DNA of 15,173 nt from Bacteroidales bacterium. GTDB taxonomy: Bacteria > Bacteroidota > Bacteroidia > Bacteroidales > UBA7960. Shown piece after piece: positions 7,409-14,364 of this stretch (position 1 is its first letter; each line of letters opens with the position of its first letter). Below the pieces are notes generated by a model. That model was not told the origin of the DNA. It made no database searches and saw nothing but the letters and a program-made list of their open reading frames with translations. The translations under genes and the position numbers were made by a program. Where the stretch lies: contig SLRE01000056.1 of NCBI GenBank assembly GCA_007131125.1, forward strand, positions 1 to 15,173, read 5' to 3'.

Positions 7409-8878
7409 TTATCTTTTTACCGGGCTTCCCACCCTTTCCATGGCGCAACGGAAGCCGATATCGTTGGTTGCTTCATTCTGATCAAGGAACCTTCTGTTTC
7501 CTGGTACGATCCAGTATACCCTGTCTCTCCAGCTGCCGCCTTTATAAACACGGGCTTCGTCATTGATAAGGCTTGTTGTGCCGTAGTCGTACATGATGTC
7601 GTCCCGGTCTTCGGCTTCTTCCTGATCATAGAACATGCTTGACATCAGGTCGCCATCGCGGTGACCAATGTTGTCCGCATAACGGTAGTTACGGCGGGTG
7701 GCATTTTCCTCAACGGTTACTTCGCGATAGATCATCCTGCCCTGCTCATCTTTGGGAACGGGATTTCCTTCTTCATCAAGCTCAAGGGTTTTAAATACAT
7801 TACCCCTGAATGGGCGGAAACCTGCCACATCTTCGTGGGAAAGGGGACGGTAAACGTCTTTAACCCATTCGCTGACATTACCGGCCATGTTGTAAAGACC
7901 AAAGTCGTTTGGCCAGTATGCATAAACGGGAACGGTAATTTCACCTCCATCGTTCAGGTTGCCGGCTACACCCATCATGTCGCCGCGTCCTCTTTGAACG
8001 TTGGCGAGGAAGGTTCCCATGGTTCTTCTTTCGCTGCTACGTACGTTATGTCCGCTCCAGGGATACATTCTTCTTTCAACAACCCTTTCATAAACGGTGT
8101 TTCCAATCAGACCCAGTGCAGCAAATTCCCATTCTGCCTCTGTTGGCAGGCGGTAGTCGGGAAGCAGCAGTCCGTCTTCGCGCCTTACGCGGCGTTCGCC
8201 GGTACCTCTTGGGTCAAGATCTTCAAGGTTTTGACGCACAAGACCTTCGTATTGCCCTGCAAGGTATGCTTCGGTATTAAAGTTTCTTTCGTTCACCTGG
8301 TCGGGGTCCCAGTCAAGGATCCCTTCACGGATGAGGATCATTTCATTTACCCGGTCGGTACGCCAGCTGGCGTATTCGGTAGCCTGAACCCAGCTTACCC
8401 CAACAACCGGATAGTCGTGATAGGCCGGATGGCGGAGGTAGTTCTGAACGAAGGGTTCGTTGTAAGCCAATGGGTCGCGCCATACCAGGGTGTCTGGAAG
8501 GGCTTTGCGGTAAACCTCAGGATAGGTCTCTCCAAAAACCCTGTTGGTCCAGTAAAGGTATTCGAGATAGTCCAGGTTGCTGACCTCGGTTTCATCCATA
8601 TAGAATGAAGAAACCGTAACACGGCGCGGCATATTGTTCCAGTCAAACATTACGTCCTGTTCGGTCCGTCCCATGGTGAAGGTTCCACCTTCAATAAATA
8701 CCAGTCCGGGGCCGGTTTCCTGTTCCTGATGGGGAGATACATAAAACCCACCAGTCTGTGGATCGTTATAGAACCAACCGGTGGTACGTGATGCTTCTCT
8801 TTGGCAGGAGGAGAACAATGCTGCTGCTGCCAAAATAAAAACAAAACCTGATAAAAAACTTTTGGGATTCCTTGTCAT
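7409..8878 (-). CDS. gldJ: Type IX secretion/gliding motility lipoprotein GldJ
   Basis: A 489-residue lipoprotein of the type IX secretion and gliding machinery, expected in the periplasm anchored by its lipid. The N-terminus is a lipoprotein signal with lipobox LFSSC and lipidated Cys25. From about residue 57 to the end there is a formylglycine-generating-enzyme (SUMF1) fold: GLVFIEGGTFTMGRTEQDVM, FYMDETEVSNLDYLEYLYW, HPAYHDYPVVGVSW, YRLPTEAEWEFAALG, NDFGLYNMAGNVSEWVKDVY, YKGGSWRDRVYW and NDIGFRCAM near the C-terminus. The family is structural; enzymatic activity is not known. The close relative GldK/PorK shares the fold, but the GRTEQDVMFDWNN and LVWRDPLAYNE segments and the linkage to porU-porV fit GldJ. 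It starts 33 bases after the PorP/SprF-like gene, with a possible promoter of its own in that gap. Confidence 0.9.
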   Translation of the reverse strand: MTRNPKSFLSGFVFILAAAALFSSCQREASRTTGWFYNDPQTGGFYVSPHQEQETGPGLVFIEGGTFTMGRTEQDVMFDWNNMPRRVTVSSFYMDETEVSNLDYLEYLYWTNRVFGETYPEVYRKALPDTLVWRDPLAYNEPFVQNYLRHPAYHDYPVVGVSWVQATEYASWRTDRVNEMILIREGILDWDPDQVNERNFNTEAYLAGQYEGLVRQNLEDLDPRGTGERRVRREDGLLLPDYRLPTEAEWEFAALGLIGNTVYERVVERRMYPWSGHNVRSSERRTMGTFLANVQRGRGDMMGVAGNLNDGGEITVPVYAYWPNDFGLYNMAGNVSEWVKDVYRPLSHEDVAGFRPFRGNVFKTLELDEEGNPVPKDEQGRMIYREVTVEENATRRNYRYADNIGHRDGDLMSSMFYDQEEAEDRDDIMYDYGTTSLINDEARVYKGGSWRDRVYWIVPGNRRFLDQNEATNDIGFRCAMERVGSPVKR

Positions 8879-8902
8879 AGCGGCGTTTTTTTAGAAACGT
8901 TA

Positions 8903-8910
8903 CAAAAATA
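8903..8910 (-). promoter_or_regulatory. Possible -7 promoter box for gldJ
   Basis: TATTTTTG on the minus strand, 24 bases before the gldJ ATG, fits TAnnTTTG. No TTTG stands at the right distance upstream (a TTG is only 14 bases away), so it is a partial match in the short gap after the PorP/SprF-like gene. Confidence 0.35.
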
Positions 8911-8911
8911 A

Positions 8912-9901
8912 CTAAAAAGTTGGACAATTTAGTATACGTCTTTTCATATTTTTATCTTCACAATGTAAATTCAGTGAAACACTGATTTCGTGCGCTCCTT
9001 GCAGGTTTCCGGAAAATCCTGATAATGAATAGTCATAGCTATAGCCTATCCGGTAATTCTCCTGTTTTAGGCCCAGGAGAAAAATCAGTGAATCATGGAA
9101 TTTCAGGTTCTGACGGAACCAGGTTCCGACCACAAACTGCTCAAAACCAGCATAAAAGCCATAATTGATACGGTAGAAATCACCCTGATTTTGAAAAATA
9201 ACGTTGGGCGACACAAAAAATTCTTCCCGGGTGGGGGAATATCTTGACCTGCCAAAAGGGCTTAATTGCATGCCCACATGGGCGGTAAATTTCAAAGGTG
9301 TGCGCTGATTGCCAAAAAAACTTTCCTCGGGCCGGTTCAGGTGGTGGGCGGCAATGCCCCCGTAAAACCTTTCGCTATAAAGCAAAATGCCTGTGGCGAA
9401 GTTTACCGAATGCTTGTAGGTTTGATCCGGAGGATCTTCGGTTTGCGGCAGCGTCTCTCCGGTAACCGGGTCAAGCTGATCAGCAAAAACCAGCTTATCC
9501 CAGCTCAGGTCTTTGCGGTAATAACCGGCCTGGGCCCCGAAATTCAGATACAGGTCGCGACCGGCCTGCAAATGATAAGAATAAATGGTGCTCAGGTGAT
9601 TGCGCATTACCAGACCTCCCTGATGATCACTGGTAGCCAGAAATCCGATGCCCCCCGATACTCCCCGGAAATAATTATCATAGGAGAAGTTAAAGGTGCT
9701 GAAAGTACCAAAATCGGGATAAGGCTGATTGCGGTAATTGAAAACCAGCCGGGTGCAATGGTCCGTTCCGGCAAAAGCCGGGTTCAGATACATTGGAGAG
9801 GAAAAGAACTGTGAAAAAATCGGATCCTGACCACGTGCCTCCTTTGCGTAAAGGGAAACCATGGTCAATACCATACCATATGTTATAATGTGAATTTTCA
9901 C
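8912..9901 (-). CDS. PorP/SprF-family type IX secretion outer-membrane protein
   Basis: A 329-residue member of the PorP/SprF family, outer-membrane beta-barrels of the type IX secretion system. P. gingivalis PorP belongs to the core secretion operon, while SprF-like paralogues serve particular surface proteins. The signal peptide (about residues 1-24) ends at ARG|QDP. The family hallmark QDPIFSQFFSSPMYLNPAFAG follows directly. The rest is alternating aromatic beta-strands (FNFSYDNYFRGVSGGIGFLA, YSYHLQAGRDLYLNFGAQAGY, YRINYGFYAGFEQF). The protein ends KRRILNCPTF, the family's usual basic-Cys-Pro-x-Phe tail. The start is GTG at 9901; no in-frame ATG or TTG lies between the upstream stop and it, and the next ATG (codon 10) would cut the signal peptide. 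No large type B CTD cargo gene lies next to it, so whether it is core PorP or a paralogue is open. Confidence 0.88.
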   Translation of the reverse strand: MKIHIITYGMVLTMVSLYAKEARGQDPIFSQFFSSPMYLNPAFAGTDHCTRLVFNYRNQPYPDFGTFSTFNFSYDNYFRGVSGGIGFLATSDHQGGLVMRNHLSTIYSYHLQAGRDLYLNFGAQAGYYRKDLSWDKLVFADQLDPVTGETLPQTEDPPDQTYKHSVNFATGILLYSERFYGGIAAHHLNRPEESFFGNQRTPLKFTAHVGMQLSPFGRSRYSPTREEFFVSPNVIFQNQGDFYRINYGFYAGFEQFVVGTWFRQNLKFHDSLIFLLGLKQENYRIGYSYDYSLSGFSGNLQGAHEISVSLNLHCEDKNMKRRILNCPTF

Positions 9902-9986
9902 AGTTAATTGGTCTTTGTCATTATCTTTAACGAATTTTTTTTGGTATTGTTACAACCCCCCAAAAAAACCCTTTTTCCCATTGAAA

Positions 9987-10011
9987 GAATATTGATATTC
10001 TCGCAATATTG
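9987..10011. repeat. AT-rich inverted repeats upstream of the PorP/SprF-like gene
   Basis: GAATAT-TG-ATATTC (9987-10000) is a perfect short palindrome, followed by the palindrome CAATATTG (10004-10011). AATATTG (9988-9994) also faces CAATATT (10004-10010). It could be an operator pair, but AT-rich sequence makes chance palindromes likely. Confidence 0.35.
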
Positions 10012-10044
10012 AAGGAAATATCAAAGGATTCTCTGAAATTCCGG

Positions 10045-10077
10045 GCCTAAACCATAAAATATCGACCATGGTTTGGC
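10045..10077. repeat. Inverted repeat (bulged stem-loop)
   Basis: GCC-(T)-AAACCAT at 10045-10055 pairs with ATGGTTTGGC at 10068-10077: ten pairs with one bulged base and a 12-base loop. There is no T-run on either side, so it is not an ordinary terminator. Confidence 0.45.
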
Positions 10078-10080
10078 GTT

Positions 10081-10111
10081 ACTAAACAAGATATCCCATT
10101 GGCTTGTTAGT
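10081..10111. repeat. Inverted repeat (bulged stem-loop)
   Basis: ACT-(A)-AACAAG at 10081-10090 pairs with CTTGTTAGT at 10103-10111: nine pairs with one bulge and a 12-base loop. It begins 3 bases after the previous inverted repeat and has the same loop length and a similar bulge position. Confidence 0.45.
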
Positions 10112-10112
10112 T

Positions 10113-10135
10113 TGAATAACCCACTCTGTTATTCA
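10113..10135. repeat. Inverted repeat abutting the porU -33 box
   Basis: TGAATAAC at 10113-10120 and GTTATTCA at 10128-10135 form a perfect 8-base stem around a 7-base loop. It ends 3 bases before the TTTG of the porU promoter candidate, a position suited to an operator. Confidence 0.5.
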
Positions 10136-10138
10136 GCT

Positions 10139-10167
10139 TTTGGTTTATACATTATATATTACTTTTG
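10139..10167 (+). promoter_or_regulatory. Bacteroidota-type promoter candidate for porU
   Basis: TTTG at 10139-10142, a 17-base spacer, and TACTTTTG at 10160-10167 match the -33/-7 consensus, with spacing at the short end of the accepted range. Transcription would start near 10173 and leave a leader of about 160 bases before the porU ATG. Confidence 0.6.
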
Positions 10168-10333
10168 CATGCCGGATTGTTGATTTTGTGTGTTTGAAAA
10201 TATCCGGGAAAAAGTTGGTTTCTTTTTTAAGTCTGTTTTTCCCTGTTATGGAAGTACCGGCTGGTTCATGCCAAAAGAGTTAATTTAAGGATGTCTTTAT
10301 TTATCCAATACTTGTGGGATTAATGCGCTGAAA

Positions 10334-13300
10334 ATGAAAATTTTTAAATACGCTTTCCTCTCTTTGTTCCTCTGGGCGTTTTTATCCGGTATGATTTATG
10401 CCGGGAACGGCCCTGCCAGGATTTCACTTAACTGGTCAGGTGTTGACCAATTACCCTTAGATACCAATATTTACCAGGATATCATTAAGCTTGATGATGC
10501 CTTTTATACAGACACATTGCCCGGGATACCGGTATTTTCCTACAATGCTCCAAGCCGGGTACCTCTGTATAAAGACAGGTTTGAGTTCAGTGACAAGGTT
10601 TTTGAGCCGGTAAGTGAAGCCGAAAGAGCGCTGATTGATTCCGCCGGATATCGTCAAACAGAGATACAAATCCATACCACCAGCCAATCCTCCAGGAAAC
10701 AGCATTTCTCGGGTTTTTATTTTGTTCCCATTCGTTACAATGCCAGCTCAAATTCATTTGAAAAACTGGTCAGTTTTACCCTGAACAAAACTCCGGAATT
10801 TGATTTACAGCAAAGTTCGGGGCCCGTTCACGACTATCCGGAAAAATCTGTCCTGGCCGAAGGAAGCTGGTACCGCTTTTGTGTGGAGGAAACAGGTATT
10901 CACCGCCTTACTTATGAAGACCTCGAAGAGCTGGGCGTAAATACTTCCGGTCTGTCAAGGGCCGATATCAGTATATTCGGTATAGGGGGCGGCATGTTGC
11001 CTGAAGCCACGGATGCCTTCCGTTATTCAGACCTGGTTGAAAATGCCATTTATGTCACCGGTTCTTCAGGTGGAACATTTGGCAGCGACGACTACATTCT
11101 TTTTTACGGGAAGTCTCCCCACCAGTGGGATTACGACCCCCAGGCCGGAATATTCCGTCATGAGGTTCATCTTTACTCCGATCAGAACTGTTATTTCCTT
11201 ACCACCGACCAGGGCAGCGGCAAAAGGATCAGCTCACAGCAGAGTGTATCGGCCTCTGCTACCCACAACGTAAATAAATTTCAGGACTTTGCTTACCATC
11301 AGCGCGACCTTACCAACCTGATCAACAGTGGTAGGGTTTGGTTCGGGGAAGTTTTTGATGCTACCCTCAGCCGGAGCTTTTCCTTTAACTTCCCTGATCT
11401 GGACCATACTACCCAGGCACATATTACCACCTACCTTGCTGCAAGGGCTTCTGCAGCTTCCTCTTTTACTGTTGCTGCCGGCAGCGGCCAAATGTCCGCC
11501 CAGATAGGCAGTATCAACCCCACAAACCAAACCGGTAACTTTGCCCGGTATTCGGTTGATGAAATGTGGTTTTCTCCTTCCCAGGGAAACAGCCTGCAGG
11601 TAAATATAACTTATAACCGGCCTTTTGCAGGTGCCAGGGGCTGGTTGAACTATATTGCTGTGAATGTAACCCGCCAGTTGCAATTTAACGGCCCCCAGAT
11701 GGGTTTCCGTAATACAGAGGTAACAGGAGCAGGCAATGTTGCACAGTACACCCTTGGCAATGCCGGCAACCAGGTTACCATATGGGATGTTACCGACCGC
11801 TTCAATATCCGCTCTCAGCAGGCAAGCCTCAATGGCAGCAATCTGCAGTTCAGGCTTCCGGCCGACAGCCTGAGGGAGTTTGTGGCCTTCGATGGAAGCA
11901 GCTTCTTAACCCCTGAGCTCAAAGGGCAGGTGGAGAATCAGAACCTCCATGGCCTGGAATATGCCGATATGATTATTGTCAGCCCCGAGGATTTTTTGCA
12001 CGAAGCCCGGCGCCTTGCGGATTTCAGGAAGGATAATGACGGGATCAGCAGCCTCATTGTTACCCCCCGTCAGGTTTACAACGAATTTTCTTCGGGTACG
12101 GTGGATATTACCGCCATCCGCAACTTTATGAAAATGTTTTACGACAGGGCTTCCCATAAGGGAGAACTGCCGAGGTATCTCCTGCTATTTGGCAATGGTA
12201 CTCTTGACAACAGAGGTATTCTTGGATATGGAGGAAACTTTATCCCCACTTTCCAAACTCTGTCTTCTTTTTCACCATCCAATTCTTATATGACAGACGA
12301 TTATTTTGGACTGCTTTCCGATGGGGAAGGAGAGGGGGCTGTGGGCCTGCTTGATATTGGCATTGGGCGCATGCCTGTTCGTTCACCCGAAGAAGCTGCA
12401 GTCATAGTTGATAAACTGATCCGTTACGACAAAAGATTTCCCGGTATGGAACCGGGTGGTGATAACATGGAATATGTCGGCACCATTTTTAATTATGCCG
12501 ACTGGAGAAACATGGTAGTGCTGGTGGCCGATGACGGGGATAACAACCGGCATATTAATGATGCGGAAAATCTTTCCGCTCTTATGGAAAACATGGAATC
12601 TCCTTTTAATCTTGAAAAAATCTATCTTGATGCCTATGAGCAGGTAACCCTTGCAGGCGGCACCCGTTATCCTGATGTTAATAAAGCCATAAACAAAAGG
12701 GTAAACAAAGGGGCATTGCTTATCAACTATATCGGGCATGGGGGTACCCAGGGCCTTGCCCATGAAAGGGTACTGACTTTTGAGGATATTGCCACATGGA
12801 ATAATTACTACAATATGCCGGTGCTGATGACTGCCACCTGCGAATTCAGCAGTTTTGATCAGCCCGACCCGGAAAACTTGTCGGCCGGGGTAAGGATTTT
12901 CCTTAAACCCGATGGAGGAGCTGCTGCCCTGTTTACCACCACCCGCCTGGCATGGGCAAGCACCAACTATGTGCTGAACGAAAACTTTATGGAAATTGCC
13001 TTCAGCAGGGATGAAGATGGAGAAAGACCCCGCCTTGGCGACCTGATCCGAAAATCTAAGGTGGAAAGCCATGGGAGTCTCGACCCTTTCAGGATCCGGA
13101 ATTTTGTGCTCCTTGGCGACCCCTCCATGCGCATGGCCTATCCCGAATACAAGGTGGAAACCGAAAGTATGACTGACTCCATCAGGGCTTTCCAGGAAGT
13201 TACTGTTTCCGGTTTTATTACCGATGAGCTTGGCAACCCTGTGGATGATTACAATGGGATCATTTTCCCTACCGTTTATGACAAAAAAAGCAACTACCAG

Positions 13301-14200
13301 ACTTTTGGGCATGATGCCGGCAGCCACCCGAAAGAATTTGCCATGCATGATGCCATGCTTTACAAAGGAAAGGCAAGTGTGGTAAACGGGGAATTTACTT
13401 TTTCCTTTATGGTACCAAAAGATATTGCATACAATTTTGGCCCGGGAAGGATCAGTTATTATGTTGACGACGGCTCCATTGACGGCCATGGAAGCTTTAC
13501 CGGCTTCAAGATCGGAGGTACCCTCGATGATTATGAACCCGACAACACCGGACCGGAAATTGACCTCTATATGAATGATACCACCTTTGTTTCCGGCGGT
13601 ACTACCGATGAAAACCCCATTCTGCTTGCCATGCTTCGGGACGAAAGCGGGATAAACATTACCGGGCGCATCGGGCATGATATTGTGGCTTATCTCAATG
13701 AAGATTTTTCCAGGCCCATTGTGCTCAACGACTTTTTCCAGGCCGACCTGGATACCTATAACAGCGGCCGGGTGGTTTATCCCTTCTCCAACCTGGAAGA
13801 CGGCAGGCATACTATATCGCTCAGGGCATGGGACCTGCACAATAATCCGGCACAGGCCTCCATAGATTTTATTGTGAGCAGCAGCGGTAAACTTACCCTG
13901 CAGGAATTGATGAACTACCCCAACCCTTTCAATCATGAAACGTATTTCAGGTTTAAACACAATCACCCGTTTTCGGAGCTCGATGTGCGGATAGAAATTT
14001 ATGATTTGCAGGGGAGATTGGTAAGGTCTATTAAAAAACAGGTGAATACACCTGGTTTTCAATCCACACCCATCCGGTGGGATGGTTCCAACCAGTCCGG
14101 AACCCCTTTAGGGAACGGGATTTACGTGTATCGCCTTACAGTAAGTACACCCGACGGTTTGCATTCCAGGCAGTCGGAAAAACTGGTTATTATGCGGTAG
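10334..14200 (+). CDS. porU: Type IX secretion system sortase PorU
   Basis: Surface transpeptidase that removes the C-terminal signal of type IX cargo and joins the cargo to anionic lipopolysaccharide or another acceptor; it works on the outer membrane bound to PorV. It is 1288 residues. The signal peptide (about 1-24) ends IYAG|NG. An N-terminal beta-rich region (about 25-530) contains GSWYRFCVEETGIHRLTYED. The gingipain-type C25 peptidase domain covers about 541-935, with His802 in NYIGHGGTQG and Cys836 in MTATCEFSSFD. These correspond to the catalytic His/Cys pair of gingipains and PorU, and the 34-residue gap is close to that in P. gingivalis PorU. Beta-domains follow, and about 1186-1288 is a type A C-terminal sorting domain (NYPNPFN, YDLQGRLV, GNGIYVYRLTV). 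The start is ATG followed directly by the signal peptide; there is no Shine-Dalgarno, as is usual in the phylum. Confidence 0.95.
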   Translation: MKIFKYAFLSLFLWAFLSGMIYAGNGPARISLNWSGVDQLPLDTNIYQDIIKLDDAFYTDTLPGIPVFSYNAPSRVPLYKDRFEFSDKVFEPVSEAERALIDSAGYRQTEIQIHTTSQSSRKQHFSGFYFVPIRYNASSNSFEKLVSFTLNKTPEFDLQQSSGPVHDYPEKSVLAEGSWYRFCVEETGIHRLTYEDLEELGVNTSGLSRADISIFGIGGGMLPEATDAFRYSDLVENAIYVTGSSGGTFGSDDYILFYGKSPHQWDYDPQAGIFRHEVHLYSDQNCYFLTTDQGSGKRISSQQSVSASATHNVNKFQDFAYHQRDLTNLINSGRVWFGEVFDATLSRSFSFNFPDLDHTTQAHITTYLAARASAASSFTVAAGSGQMSAQIGSINPTNQTGNFARYSVDEMWFSPSQGNSLQVNITYNRPFAGARGWLNYIAVNVTRQLQFNGPQMGFRNTEVTGAGNVAQYTLGNAGNQVTIWDVTDRFNIRSQQASLNGSNLQFRLPADSLREFVAFDGSSFLTPELKGQVENQNLHGLEYADMIIVSPEDFLHEARRLADFRKDNDGISSLIVTPRQVYNEFSSGTVDITAIRNFMKMFYDRASHKGELPRYLLLFGNGTLDNRGILGYGGNFIPTFQTLSSFSPSNSYMTDDYFGLLSDGEGEGAVGLLDIGIGRMPVRSPEEAAVIVDKLIRYDKRFPGMEPGGDNMEYVGTIFNYADWRNMVVLVADDGDNNRHINDAENLSALMENMESPFNLEKIYLDAYEQVTLAGGTRYPDVNKAINKRVNKGALLINYIGHGGTQGLAHERVLTFEDIATWNNYYNMPVLMTATCEFSSFDQPDPENLSAGVRIFLKPDGGAAALFTTTRLAWASTNYVLNENFMEIAFSRDEDGERPRLGDLIRKSKVESHGSLDPFRIRNFVLLGDPSMRMAYPEYKVETESMTDSIRAFQEVTVSGFITDELGNPVDDYNGIIFPTVYDKKSNYQTFGHDAGSHPKEFAMHDAMLYKGKASVVNGEFTFSFMVPKDIAYNFGPGRISYYVDDGSIDGHGSFTGFKIGGTLDDYEPDNTGPEIDLYMNDTTFVSGGTTDENPILLAMLRDESGINITGRIGHDIVAYLNEDFSRPIVLNDFFQADLDTYNSGRVVYPFSNLEDGRHTISLRAWDLHNNPAQASIDFIVSSSGKLTLQELMNYPNPFNHETYFRFKHNHPFSELDVRIEIYDLQGRLVRSIKKQVNTPGFQSTPIRWDGSNQSGTPLGNGIYVYRLTVSTPDGLHSRQSEKLVIMR

Positions 14201-14213
14201 GAGGTTAATGCGG

Positions 14214-14240
14214 CTGCTGCAAAAGGATAAACCGCAGCAG
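14214..14240 (+). repeat. GC-rich stem-loop after porU
   Basis: CTGCTGC at 14214-14220 pairs with GCAGCAG at 14234-14240 across a 13-base loop. It lies 13 bases after the porU stop. No T-run follows, so it is at best a weak terminator or an mRNA 3'-end stabiliser between porU and porV. Confidence 0.4.
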
Positions 14241-14269
14241 AACCTACAATATGTAAAACTATAATTCGT

Positions 14270-14277
14270 TATATTTG
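14270..14277 (+). promoter_or_regulatory. Possible -7 promoter box for porV
   Basis: TATATTTG fits TAnnTTTG exactly and lies 87 bases before the porV ATG. No TTG/TTTG stands 17-23 bases upstream, so the -33 element is missing or degenerate. A T-rich leader follows. porV may have its own promoter besides read-through from porU. Confidence 0.4.
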
Positions 14278-14364
14278 CGGATCATTTTTCTTTGTTTTTT
14301 TTGCATTTAACGCTTTTTCCAGATAGGATAACAATTAATAAAATTTAATCTAACACATTTTTCG

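Larger units (their letters stand above)
9902..10333. other. 432-base divergent intergenic region between the PorP/SprF-like gene and porU
   Basis: No coding frame is convincing here. The region is AT-rich, holds four inverted repeats upstream of a porU promoter candidate, and then a leader of about 165 bases before the porU ATG. No strict TAnnTTTG box was found for the minus-strand gene. The leader contains GGGAAAAA (10206-10213) facing TTTTTCCC (10236-10243). The inner AAAAAG (10209-10214) can pair instead with CTTTTT (10222-10227), so two exclusive folds are possible. Confidence 0.6.

Noticed and set aside
7661..8608. 315-codon open frame on the plus strand inside gldJ
   Set aside because: It is antisense to a well-conserved SUMF1-fold lipoprotein and shows no domain, signal or start context of its own.
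7409..8878. Annotation of the lipoprotein as GldK/PorK
   Set aside because: PorP next to a SUMF1 lipoprotein recalls porP-porK, but internal motifs and linkage to porU-porV fit GldJ, and no porL, porM or porN follows.
12383..14062. 559-codon open frame on the minus strand inside porU
   Set aside because: It is fully antisense to a clear C25-peptidase gene. The translation has no recognisable domain and its His/Gly/Ile-rich composition is typical of a reverse-frame shadow.
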